Positions 1 through 8,468 of a stretch of DNA of 64,000 nucleotides are shown piece by piece (position 1 is the stretch's first letter; every line of letters begins with the position of its first letter). The DNA comes from Isochrysis galbana (taxonomy: Eukaryota; Haptophyta; Isochrysidales; Isochrysidaceae). Location: contig CM030942.1 of NCBI GenBank assembly GCA_018136815.1, positions 2,007,171 through 2,071,170 on the forward strand. The letters are read 5' to 3'. Under the pieces are notes generated by a model. The model was given only the letters and a program-made list of their open reading frames with translations, did no database searches and was not told the origin of the DNA. The position numbers and the translations under genes are program-made.

Positions 1-2
1 GC

Positions 3-503
3 ACCGCCGCTGCCATCGGGCTTCTCATCGGCCCGCCTCTCGCCACACCTATCATGCCTGCCGCCGCACCGATGGCTGATGTTCGCCCAGCCTCGTCCAC
101 ACTTATTGCAGACCTTCTCGATGACTTTGGCGTGCAGCAGGATGAGCAGAACAAGGCCATCCTGGCAAGGAAGGCTGCGTTGAAGCAGCGCATTCAAGAT
201 GCCGAGGCACAAGCTGCTGCTGAGGCCGAGAAGGCCGAGAAGCTCCAGGCTGAGCGGAAAGCCAAGGCTGAGGCTGCGGCTGCAGCGAGGGAGGCGAAGA
301 AGCAGGCTGATGCTGCTGCTGCTGCGCAGAGGCGCGCTGAGCGCGAAGCCAAGGAGGCGGTCGTCGCAGTCAAGGCCGGAGGGTCCGCCACCAACTCGAG
401 GAAGGAGTACGGAGAGGTGGTTCGAGTCAATAAGCAGGCGGAGCGCATTGCGGAACGTGAGGCACGTGGAGAAAGGGCTCCGAGCCTGTTTCCACAGTTT
501 TGA
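3..503 (+). CDS. C-terminal part of an Ala-rich coiled-coil protein (5' end outside window)
   Basis: The frame is open from the window edge to a TGA at 501-503, giving 166 residues with no stop, so the gene probably starts upstream. The first 30 residues are Pro/Ala-rich. The middle (roughly residues 45-115) is a highly charged Ala/Glu/Lys/Arg heptad-like stretch typical of a long single helix or coiled coil. The tail has a short Ser/Asn/Tyr-containing segment and ends in SLFPQF. No catalytic motif is visible and I do not recognise the family. Composition alone can mimic coding potential here, but the open frame and the change to a less repetitive C-terminus favour a real gene. An internal ATG at 54 could also serve as a start. 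Confidence 0.5.
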   Translation, partial: TAAAIGLLIGPPLATPIMPAAAPMADVRPASSTLIADLLDDFGVQQDEQNKAILARKAALKQRIQDAEAQAAAEAEKAEKLQAERKAKAEAAAAAREAKKQADAAAAAQRRAEREAKEAVVAVKAGGSATNSRKEYGEVVRVNKQAERIAEREARGERAPSLFPQF

Positions 504-693
504 GAAGACATACTAATTGGTTTGGCATGCTGCCTTGGTGCCTCAGCATGAATATCCCGCACCATTAAATCTCTACATGCAGCTACGTGCCGCCGACGCC
601 TGTTTGCATGTCTGGCGGCTTTCGCCTCTCTGTTTCTTGGCTTGTGCTTTACAGCAAGTGCAAGTATGCGGTATGCCAAATGTCCACCAACAC
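504..693. other. Intergenic, nothing recognised
   Basis: This follows the coiled-coil gene and runs to the left end of repeat family R1. It is presumably 3' UTR. No open frame with protein-like composition was seen. Confidence 0.4.
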
Positions 694-1200
694 CTAGGGT
701 GGTCAAACAATGATTTATAACTACTAACATGTGGGGGGGGGGCTGCATTTTTTGACCGTCCCCCAAAGCCCATAAAAAACTCCCGGGGGGCTCACCTGCC
801 GCCAAGAAAAATTCCCGAGGAAAATGGTGGGTTCTACCGCCCCCCTCGCCCCCCCTCTGCACACGCGTTGGGGCTCTAACAGTAAAGAACTGACGGTCGC
901 GCCGCGGGGACGATAAGGTTATTTCGGGGCCGTTGTTTCATGACACGCGATTCCCCCGAGATCCGTCCACGCGATCAGGCGCCCGACCTTCATCTGGTGC
1001 CTAGAGCAGGGAGGGAAGTCACCCGTGGAGCACCCCAGGCACCCCACAGCGCGTGCACACGACTGCCTTGGCCACTAAATAGTCCATCCTGACCGCCCCG
1101 ACCCGCCCCTCGCAGGAATCGCCCGCGTTCGTACTCGACAACGACCTCTACCTCCTCGACGCTGGGGCCGTCGACGCGTGGCAGGCGAGCGCCAATGTCC
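694..1200 (+). repeat. Dispersed repeat family R1, copy 1
   Basis: This matches 29015-29510 in order and orientation. Shared landmarks are CTAGGG(C/T)GGTCAAACA at the left end, GGGCTGCATTTTTTGACCGT about 50 bases later, a run ending AAAAACTCC or AAAAGACCTCC followed by a G tract, GTAAAGAA(C/T)TG(A/G)CGGTCGCGC, and CCCGACCCGCCCCTCGCAGGA. The left end is an inverted repeat (GGTCAAA ... TTTGACC) that can fold as a hairpin. The left-end motif recurs alone at 63267-63282. The right limit is uncertain because the copies diverge near 1200. The class is unknown; it could be a transposon end or an LTR-like unit. Confidence 0.7.
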
Positions 1201-1576
1201 ACAGCTCGCAACCAGCACGCCCGTCGAGCGGCTGCATGCTTTGGGGAAGGCTGGTGATAAGGTGGCCGGCCAGCAGCGCGCCGACTCGCGCGCCGGCATC
1301 GCGTTGGGCAAGTTCAATCACCAGGACGAGTGGCTCGAGACCAAGACCTCGACGCAGCTCGAGGCGATATTTCGCGTCGCTTGGCGAGAGGCGCGGCTCG
1401 GGCGGCGGCTGACAATGAAACGGCAGCGCATCAAGTCCGGCAAGGTCAAGCTCGAACCACGGAACGAGAAGCTGGCGGGCGTACGCCAGAAGCAAGACGC
1501 CAAGGCGTCGGAGGACGCGCGCATCGCGGCCGTGGTACCTCCTTGCGTGCTCCTACTCCTAGCGTTTTTAGGTTAA
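1178..1576 (+). pseudogene. Unidentified protein fragment left of a nested LINE
   Basis: The 132-codon frame begins inside R1 and has protein-like composition from about residue 20 to 115 (motifs such as KFNHQDEWLETKTSTQLEAI, then a Lys/Arg-rich helix). It breaks down into a hydrophobic, probably non-coding tail. It lies directly left of LINE remains at 1660-4730, and another protein-like fragment lies directly right of them at 4735-4947. The two may be halves of one gene or transposon ORF split by the LINE, but I see no overlap that proves it. I do not recognise the family. Confidence 0.25.
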
Positions 1577-1659
1577 GTCGCGCGTTCAGGTATCGCCAGT
1601 GCAAGGAACCACCCCCTTCCCCTTCCTTGTGTGACGTGTGACCCTGATCTCCCCTCAGG

Positions 1660-1809
1660 TGTTGGCCGTTGGATTATATCGTGGCGCTGTTTTACTTCTA
1701 ATAAAGCACTCCCAATTTACCTTGTCGAATGCTTTCTCCCAGTCTAGGGCGAGTAGGAGCCCCGCCCGGCTCTCCCGTCTCTTCTAGGTACGCGCGCGTT
1801 AGTTGGAGT
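1660..1809 (-). mobile_element. LINE reverse-transcriptase fragment, left part of a split copy
   Basis: On the minus strand this matches the region of the larger LINE at about 19085-19200 that encodes the RT motif around 'DWEKAFDRVSWEFYHL'. It ends at GCGTTAGTTGGAGT (1796-1809), exactly where LINE copy A is inserted. The other part resumes at 4274. Confidence 0.75.
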
Positions 1810-4273
1810 AAAAAAAAAACTTCTTAATATTCACGCCGCGCGCGCGACTATGCACTCTAACACATGCAGCCTCGCCCGCCGCTCTCATCCCCGCTCCACC
1901 TGCCTTGCGGCCCGTCCCTCGTGCGCTACCTAGGGGCTGGGTGAATGGGGTTTCCTGCAGCAGATGGTGTGCACCGATCCCCGATAGGTTTTTCCTCCCC
2001 TTCCTCCTGTACCATCGGGCTACCGGTTTCTATGTTGTTTTCTTTTTTTAGACCTATGGGATGGGCGGAGTGTTTCCGTGCTTACGGGAGTCGAGGCAGG
2101 GCGGGTGAGTGAAGCGTCGTGCCGGCCTATGCGCGGTTACGCTAGCTTTTCCGTTAGTTGGAGTGCATTGGCTATTGCGGCCAGGTTGCCGCCTAACATC
2201 AGTGTGCCTTTATCGTTGAATGTAAAGACGGGCGCGCAAAGCTCGCGCGGGGACTTGAGCTTCGGTTTTCTCCCTTGTGAGGCTATGCTAGTGCGTGCGG
2301 TCGAGGGCTTGTCCGGGGGGGTGAGTTCTCTGGCGAGGGCCGTAAATATTGCTAAGGGTTTTCTCGATGACCGGCACGTGATGGAAAGTGTAGTTGTCAA
2401 ATTCTACTTTGTAAAAGTCACCTATTATGTACCTCCACGCTATGATGTAGAGGGCTTTGAGGCTGTCGGGTGTTGTTGTGTTCGGGTATACGAAGAGCCT
2501 GTCTTTGAGCTTTTGTGCTGTCGGTCACCGCTTCTACGGCCTGGAAGATTTGTTGTGTGGAGGGGCATCTGGCGAGGTGTGTCGAGTTTTCGCGATGTTT
2601 TTTACATAATCTGCATTTCGCCGTGGTCGCCGTGGCGAATCGGTTTCGTGTGCCTAGCCTCCTATGAGTGATGTGTTTAAAGTGGGGGTGTTTGTCCGTG
2701 TGCTTGAGCATCGGGTGTGTGTATAGTTTTGCCACGTGGATCCACTCATCCCGGGTCAAGTCTAGTTTACGGGTCCACTTTTCTCGGGCCGGTTGCGGTT
2801 TGTCGCTGGGGCCACCCACTAGGTATTCGCTCGTGATGTCGGATACGGTGATTTGGTCAAGTTGTATCTTGCCGTTAAGCGCGTATTCGTCTGCTAAGGG
2901 GTACTCTAGGTGCTTCGGGCCTTTGAGCCCGCTTTCCCATCTGGCCGGCGTGTGGAATAGTGTCTCTTCTCCCGGCATAGCTACGTCAGTGGTGCCAGTG
3001 GTCTCTCCCAGGTAGTTGGTGTTAGTATATTTCCATATGTTGTTCATTTTAGTGATGTATTTATCCTCTTCAGACACTTTGATTTCTCTTGTCTCGTTTT
3101 CCGGACGAGTCTCGTCTCTAGTTCTCTCCGGTTGCGCCTTTGCGGCTGGCTGTTGTGGCGTCGGGCTAGCCTGCGCTTCGTCTAGGAGCCTCAAGGCGTG
3201 TCGAACTATATGTTCCCACGAGTTTAAGAATTCTTGTTTGTTCACTCGCGCTCCCGCGTGAGAGAAGGTTTCGGGGAGATGGTTCATGTATTGTTCGCAG
3301 TCCTCCCGGGTGTACGGCTCGGTGAAGTTGGGGTCCTTGAAGACGTTGTGCACGACGTGTGCGTTCAGTGATTCCCATAGGCTGACCCAAGCGGGGCGGG
3401 TGATCGGTGGAGGATCATGACGGTTGTGCCATAACGGCTGTGAGAGCGCCCCTTCTCTGGAGAGAAGAGATCGGTCTATCCTCAGCGCCCTGAAGTTAGT
3501 TAGGGCGTCTTTCCAGAATGCCGGCAGCGCTGGGTTCCCTCGGATGCTCCGCGTGAGCATCTTAGGGGGGGTCGTAGAGAGGACGGCCCCACGGCCTAGC
3601 CCGGTCCGGCAGAACCATGCATCGAGAGCGTGTTTCCATAGGGCTCTCCTCGCGTTGAGATAGTTTAGTATCCATTTGGCTTGGAGGATGTCGTTTTCTA
3701 TGTCGGAATCTTGGTCCTGTGAGGCGTGGGCGGAGGTGACCTTGGTCAGCGTTGGGTGTGTGGAGTCAATGGGTGAGGGGGTCTTGTCAATGTTATCCCC
3801 ACGGGGGGCGTGCGCGCGTGCTTCGTGTGTGTGGTGAGGTGTGCATGAGGGTCTTACTCTGACACGTATGTTGCTTGCTGCATTGAGGTGTGTGTTGTGC
3901 CCATAGGGGCCACCCGGCCACGGGCCGCGCTGCCGGAGCAGCGCGGCCCTTGCCAGGGCGAGAGGGGCCTCTGCCATAAGGCATGCCCAATGGAGGGGTG
4001 GCTGCATGAGCCTGGCACTGGTGGGGTGCTGCCAGCAGCCTGCTGCCCCCCATGGGGGAGGCCAGCATGGCTGCCATGTGTGGTGTGGCCGGGGCCACGG
4101 GCCGTGTGGCACGACCGGAGTCGCACGCACCTGCTCGGCCTCGGTGGGCGGACGCGGCCGCTTCGTCAGCGGCTGCTCCATGGGCACTGGGGGGGCGCCC
4201 TCGGTGGGGGGCCCGAAGGAGAGGGGAGTCGCGTCGGCGCGCTCCATCGCGTCTAAGTATAAACTTAGCAGTT
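1810..4273 (-). mobile_element. LINE copy A, internally deleted, with 14-bp target-site duplication
   Basis: The insertion is bounded by identical 14-base direct repeats GCGTTAGTTGGAGT at 1796-1809 and 4274-4287, which lie inside an older RT fragment. The element reads on the minus strand: 5' end near 4273, 3' end at 1810. Its 5' end shows a short hairpin (4253-4268) just before the ATG of a 609-codon ORF. Compared with LINE copy B (16318-21209), the endonuclease and most of the reverse transcriptase are missing. The 5' region is joined directly to the RT-distal part, which keeps the C-terminal zinc finger. The sense-strand 3' tail ends in oligo(T) (A10 on the plus strand at 1810-1819). It is a non-autonomous derivative. 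Confidence 0.85.
2418..4247 (-). CDS. 609-aa ORF of LINE copy A (N-terminal region fused to RT-distal/zinc-finger region)
   Basis: The ORF starts at MERAD just downstream of the 5' hairpin. Residues 1-160 are a Pro/His/Arg-rich region shared, with frameshifts, with LINE copy B. After about residue 195 it continues with the RT-distal block seen in copy B (for example ALDAWFCRTGLGRGAVLST, then KHLEYPLADEYA). It ends with a zf-RVT-type knuckle, CRLC then H and C (C-x2-C-x8-H-x3-C). The RT palm and endonuclease are absent. The last 24 residues are out of register: the authentic C-terminal frame resumes in another frame (2137-2400), so there is a frameshift near 2505-2515. A long ORF surviving a 2-kb internal deletion suggests it was mobilised as a deletion derivative, but function is inference. 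Confidence 0.7.
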   Translation of the reverse strand: MERADATPLSFGPPTEGAPPVPMEQPLTKRPRPPTEAEQVRATPVVPHGPWPRPHHTWQPCWPPPWGAAGCWQHPTSARLMQPPLHWACLMAEAPLALARAALLRQRGPWPGGPYGHNTHLNAASNIRVRVRPSCTPHHTHEARAHAPRGDNIDKTPSPIDSTHPTLTKVTSAHASQDQDSDIENDILQAKWILNYLNARRALWKHALDAWFCRTGLGRGAVLSTTPPKMLTRSIRGNPALPAFWKDALTNFRALRIDRSLLSREGALSQPLWHNRHDPPPITRPAWVSLWESLNAHVVHNVFKDPNFTEPYTREDCEQYMNHLPETFSHAGARVNKQEFLNSWEHIVRHALRLLDEAQASPTPQQPAAKAQPERTRDETRPENETREIKVSEEDKYITKMNNIWKYTNTNYLGETTGTTDVAMPGEETLFHTPARWESGLKGPKHLEYPLADEYALNGKIQLDQITVSDITSEYLVGGPSDKPQPAREKWTRKLDLTRDEWIHVAKLYTHPMLKHTDKHPHFKHITHRRLGTRNRFATATTAKCRLCKKHRENSTHLARCPSTQQIFQAVEAVTDSTKAQRQALRIPEHNNTRQPQSPLHHSVEVHNR

Positions 4274-4730
4274 GCGTTAGTTGGAGTGGGTGTGTGGCTT
4301 CACCTATGACCTATGAGCCGTTCGAGCACGAAGCCCAGATGATCTTTGGATATCATGTGTCCTATAACTACAATCAGCATGTTGGCTGTCGGTTAGTGAT
4401 TAGTATCTTCGTCGCTACATAGCAATATTTTATAGTCACTTTGCAGCAAGGTTATCGGCCTATAATTTCTCGGGTCACGTGTGTCACCTTTTTTGTATAC
4501 GGAGAATGATTTCCCCCTCCCTCATTGTTATGCTGTTACTTGAGCACAGTTGGCCCCTATCCATCGCTAGGGCTTGAGTATTCTCAAGAAATCGCGCCTG
4601 TGACTAGCTCTTCAAAGCTTTTATAGAATTCTGCCGGTAGGGCGTCAGGTCTATGGTCCCGCGCTTTTGCCCGCTCCTATCTCTTTAATGGGCCTCTGTA
4701 GTTCCTCCATCGTGATTCCAAGGACCACAA
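4274..4730 (-). mobile_element. LINE reverse-transcriptase fragment, right part of the split copy
   Basis: This is the degenerate continuation of the 1660-1809 fragment. On the minus strand it corresponds to the N-terminal RT region, including a motif 'IGAGKSAGP' equivalent to 'IGPGKSAGPDGLPAEIYK' in copy B. It has many stops and frameshifts and is clearly dead. Confidence 0.7.
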
Positions 4731-4734
4731 GGAG

Positions 4735-4947
4735 ACGAACTTCTTTTTGGCGCGCAGGAAGTGGCTGCGCTGGCCGGCCATCACGCGAGGGCTGACGCGG
4801 CGCGACGAAGGCACCTACGCCTGGGATATGCGCGAAAGATTGCAACCCTCGCTCACCACGCGCGCGCGCAAGACGCAAGACTGGCTTTTTGGAGCTCATT
4901 CGAACGACAGTTTTAGTACGAATGATTCTCGACATTTTGCTCTTTGA
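4735..4947 (+). pseudogene. Unidentified protein fragment right of the nested LINE
   Basis: The frame reads ETNFFLARRKWLRWPAITRG and then a segment beginning LTRRDEGTYAWDMRER before it ends. It is aromatic- and Arg-rich and looks like real protein, but no family was recognised. It starts immediately after the dead LINE fragment and may belong with the fragment at 1178-1576. No start codon or downstream exon was established. Confidence 0.25.
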
Positions 4948-5094
4948 CCACGGGAAGAGCAATTAGCATTTTTAGCGCACCCATCTATCATCCAAGGGCC
5001 TCCTCACAGCATGAGCACTTTCTGGTTAGAGACCTTTTTGGCGTGCGACGTCTTTCTTTGTGTGAAAGTGCGCCCCCCTTCTCCATCATCTCAC

Positions 5095-6685
5095 TCACTC
5101 CGCATCAATAGCAAGAGCGAAGCTCGACTGACGTCGGGCTGTGACGAGGACGTCGTCCGCCGGGTCGAGGGCAAGTGCTCGGTCGTACGCATTCACGGCC
5201 TCAAGGAAGCGTTTCAGACCATGGAGTGCAGCAGCGCGTCGAGCATGCCCTTTTGGCCATTCCGGCCGTAGCTCGACACAACGATTCGCGTCCATTAAGG
5301 CTCGATCGTACGCGCCGAGAGCGGTGAGGGCCCCCGACCGATTGGAGAAGAGGACGCCGTTGTGTGGGTCAAGCTCAGCCGCCTGCGAGTACAAATTTGC
5401 GGCATCCGCATATCGACCCTCGCGAAAGACAGCGTTACCCTCCGCCTTCAGCTGCTCCACAAGTCGTTCCCGGTCGGCTGAGGCTGCAGCGCGGCGTGCT
5501 TCCGCCTCCTTTGCCTCTTCAGCGGCCGCTACAGCTTCGACAGCCAAACGTTCCTCAACCTCAGCTCGTACTTGCTCTTCTAGAGCCGCACGCTCAGCTG
5601 CTGCAGCCGCTTGAACCGCCACCCTCTCTTCTTCTTCTGCTGCAGTGCGCAAGCTCGACTCAATGGCACGCTGCTCAGCGGCCTCTTCTTCTTGAGCACG
5701 CATTGCCTCCTCACGCAACCTGCGTTCCTCTCGCGATCTATGCTCTTCAGCCATTCGATAGCGAACTCCGGCGTTGTCGACACGTGGTGCGTTTGGAGCA
5801 CTCGTAGTAGTCCCGATGCCTGCTCCGGGTCCGCTCCCGCCTATTGCTGTCGACATCTTTTTCTCCGCGAGTTCACGTGCAGCTGCTGAGACGCCCCCTG
5901 CCAATTTGGCTGCCGCGCCGAAGAGTGCACCGAAAGGGGGCTTCTCTTCAGGTGGCAACAGTCTAACTACTGCATCGAACCCGTTCCGCTTTGCGATAGT
6001 CTGTGCGCTTTCGCCCGCGCGCGTCCGGGTGTTGGGCTTGGCCCCTGCATTCAAAAGCTCCTGAACAACAGAGGGCGAATTCGCGCGTGCTGCAGCAATG
6101 AGAGCGTTTGAGCCATCATCAGCTCGATACCCTTCAGGATGAACCCGCGATTCGAGTGCGTCTCTCACGACCGCGATATCCCCTAGTGCTGAGGCTTCGT
6201 ACAGCCTCCGTGCGGCCGCCAGCTTTGCTGACACGTCCGTCAATGCCTGGTTCATCTGTGCATTAGCAGGATCCAATCGCAGTCCGCTCTCGAAGGCCGC
6301 AGCCGAGTCGGCATACCTGAGTACAGAGACCAGGTGAAATAAGTATGATATTTGGAAAAGCGCCGTCCCCGCATGCAACCCGGCAAATCCGCTGCAGGGA
6401 GCGAGTCAAAAGAATTGTACGCACTGGTCACCTTCCTAGCCCGTAGAGTGCTGCCGCCTTGCGTGAGTAGCCCTTGGCCCACTCCGGCTGGAGCGCAACG
6501 ACTCGCTCGGCGTCGGCGAGAGCTTCCGTGTACGAGCCGAGGCTGGTATATGCGCCCGAACGGTTGGAAAAGAGCACAGCATTGTGCGGGTCCAACTTGA
6601 TGGCGGCACTAAAGTGATGTGCAGCCTGCTCGTACCTTCCCTCCTTGAAGGCAGCGTTTCCCGCCTCCTTGTGCCCTTCGGCCAT
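5095..6685 (-). CDS. TPR / ankyrin / coiled-coil / TPR protein, Hop/Sti1-like co-chaperone
   Basis: There are two exons: 6685-6432 and 6316-5095. The intron, 6317-6431 (115 bp, GT-AG), joins YGLGR to YADSAAAF in frame, giving 491 aa. Residues 1-110 are a three-repeat TPR domain (HKEAGNAAFKEG..., LFSNRSGAY, WAKGYSRKAAA). It carries the dicarboxylate-clamp Lys/Asn/Asn/Lys/Arg pattern used by Hop TPR domains to hold the EEVD tail of Hsp70 or Hsp90. Ankyrin-like repeats follow at about 140-205, then a long charged coiled coil. A second clamp-type TPR domain (KAEGNAVFREG, LFSNRSGAL, WPKGHARRAAA) closes the protein. No Sti1 DP domains are seen, so it is a relative rather than Sti1 itself. The start at 6685 was chosen because the TPR begins there; an in-frame ATG at 6706 would add seven residues. 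A purine/pyrimidine tract lies just upstream. Confidence 0.85.
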
Positions 6686-6699
6686 GCAAAGCGGCCGGC

Positions 6700-6880
6700 T
6701 TGGCACGGAAGGGCGGGAAGGGGAGGAAGGGAAGAGGACGGAAGGGAGGGGAGGGCAGGGGAGGGGAGGGGAGGGCGGGCGGGAAACCGGGAGCGAGCGA
6801 GCGAGCGAGCGAGAGAGAGGGCGGGGGGAAGGGGCGGTCCGGGGGGGGGGGGAAGAGGGGGAAGAGGGGGAAGGCTTGTC
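6700..6880. promoter_or_regulatory. Purine (+)/pyrimidine (-) tract upstream of the TPR gene
   Basis: About 180 bases of nearly pure G/A on the plus strand sit 15 bases upstream of the TPR gene's start (the gene reads minus, so its sense strand is C/T-rich here). It includes (GAGC)n, G13 and GGGGAAGA repeats. Tracts like this lie beside most host gene starts in this window. A promoter role is inferred from position. Confidence 0.4.
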
Positions 6881-6918
6881 AGTGTCCTGCGCAGCTCGGC
6901 GCCACCCGTTAAAACTTA

Positions 6919-7254
6919 CAAGTTACTCAAACAAAAAATAGTCGCGTTCACTTTTTTTAGTGGGGTCCCAGAGTCCCACACAGTGTTTCGAGCTGGTCGC
7001 CCGGGTGAAGAGAATGAGTCGGCATGGTCGCCCCCATTGGCCAAGTGCGCGTTTCGGGTGGGTCACACCGTCACACCCCCCACCCCCCCACCCCCCACCC
7101 CGCGCACGCACGCGCACGCGCTCTTCGCTCTTCTCTCTTCTCGTCTCTTCCCGCTGTTGTAAGTTGAGTCTGGTTGTTTCGCCCCAGTCGCAGTCGCCCC
7201 TCACTTTAGTGTTTTTCCCGGTCGCGGTCGACTATTTTTTGTTTGAGTAACTTG
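6919..7254. mobile_element. 336-bp MITE with 26-bp terminal inverted repeats at a TA target
   Basis: Perfect 26-base inverted repeats lie at 6919-6944 (begins CAAGTTACTCAAAC) and 7229-7254, each flanked by TA (6917-6918 and 7255-7256). The element sits inside repeat R2. The R2 copy at 32583-32601 is the uninterrupted version of the site: GTTAAAACT-TA-TAGCGCCG here versus GTTAGAACTTATAGCGTCG there. There is no coding capacity. TA duplication and TIR length fit a Tc1/mariner-type non-autonomous element. The short C-run (CACCCCCC)n is internal. Confidence 0.9.
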
Positions 7255-7256
7255 TA

Positions 7257-7345
7257 TAGCGCCGTAGGAGATCTTGGTAGCTAGCATCCGTAGCCACATG
7301 CACACCCCACGGGGGGGGGGGGGGACACCTTCCGCGCCGCCGAAG
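7257..7345 (+). repeat. Dispersed repeat family R2, copy 1 (interrupted by the MITE)
   Basis: The sequence around AGATCTTGGTAGCTAGCATC then GTAGCCACATGCACA matches 32600-32640 (+) and the reverse complement of about 43300-43350. Its left flank continues on the other side of the MITE (about 6890-6918). The shared core contains a perfect hairpin in the other copies (GGCTAG-CATCC-CTAGCC). Confidence 0.7.
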
Positions 7346-8116
7346 CGCGACAAGTAGACAAGTAGCAAGTAGCGCCAATGCGCCAATTCACAATTGAATC
7401 GAATGCTCAATATGTGAGAGATGAGTCGAGAGAGATAGGCCATCAAAAAGTTTTTGAAGACGGGTTTAGTTGAAAGTATTAAATATCCGCAAAGATTTGC
7501 TGAGTAAACATGAGAGCGAAGAGCGAGGAAGGCGAGGAGAGATAGTCAAGTTCCGATGCGAACGAATGAGTTTGAGAGGAAGTACTACGCGCCCTTGAAT
7601 GTCTTGCCGGAAAAGATCTTTTGCGATCGCCAAGTCTACGATGACTTTGCGCATTTTTTGCTCGAGTCCTACCTGATTGAAAGCGGAGAATACGAGGGCA
7701 CGAGGGCACGTACCTTGGTTGTGGCTCTATTCATAGCTATCGCCCTGGCACCATCATGGTGACCAGGGCGGCCGAAAGGAGAGAGAGCGAAGCCATCGCT
7801 CGCGCTCTCTCCAGAACAGAACCGGATAAAATTCCTCTTATAATTCTCCCACACCACTATCACACGCACATTCACAGTAACACGTAGATAACTAACGTAA
7901 CGGGATACGCGAAGAAAGGGGGTTGAGCATGGGAGAAAGAGAGGAAAGAAAAGGAAAGAAGAGAGGAGGCCCGTCGCCTCTCCTCACGTGAAGAGAGAGG
8001 TGAGAGGAGATCTCGCAGGACTTAGAAAGTAAACGTTGGAGAGGGCGGAGGGGCATCCGTAACACCCCCTCCTAAACGGAGCAAGGGGTGCGACGTTTAC
8101 ATTTACTCCTGCCGTG
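7346..8116. other. Region without a recognised gene; one small protein-like ORF
   Basis: This is AT-richer than its neighbours. A plus-strand frame from 7556 (begins MRTNEFERKYYAPLNVLP) is protein-like for about 45 residues, then runs into simple (GAGGGCAC)n sequence. It may be a first exon with a donor at GGCAC|GTACCT (about 7710), but no second exon was found. 7920-8010 is AG-rich. 8030-8110 has a small inverted repeat (GTAAACGT ... ACGTTTAC) around a C/G-rich loop. Confidence 0.3.
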
Positions 8117-8468
8117 GATCGAGAGAGTGCTGACTATCGGAGCGTATGCCACCGTTTTCCGAGCGACGCGGTCTGCCAGGGTCCTCCAGAAAGAGTTGAT
8201 TGCCTCATCGTCGACCAGCGGCACTCCTAAGATCGTCGCGTGTTCGCCCGCCTTTAGCCACTTGAAACGCTTGAAATCCTCGGGGGGGCTTTTGCGTCGG
8301 AACGATCCCATCTTGAGTCCCTCACATTTGTTTTCATTGGGCTTTCCGCACGTCGCCTTTGCGTATCGGTCGACCCATTTTAAGGAGCGGCGCAGGTCGT
8401 AGTAGCTGCGGACCAAGAGCTGGGTGTCGTCTGCGAACTGAGTGATTTTGAGTTCGGCGCCGTTGATC

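Noticed and set aside
194-862. 222-codon minus-strand ORF antisense to the first gene
   Set aside because: It is the mirror of the Ala-rich coiled coil (Ala/Ser-rich antisense) and continues through repeat R1. Composition explains it.
3888-4422. Plus-strand ORFs of 122-138 codons
   Set aside because: They are antisense to the GC-rich 5' part of LINE copy A and appear only because of its base composition.
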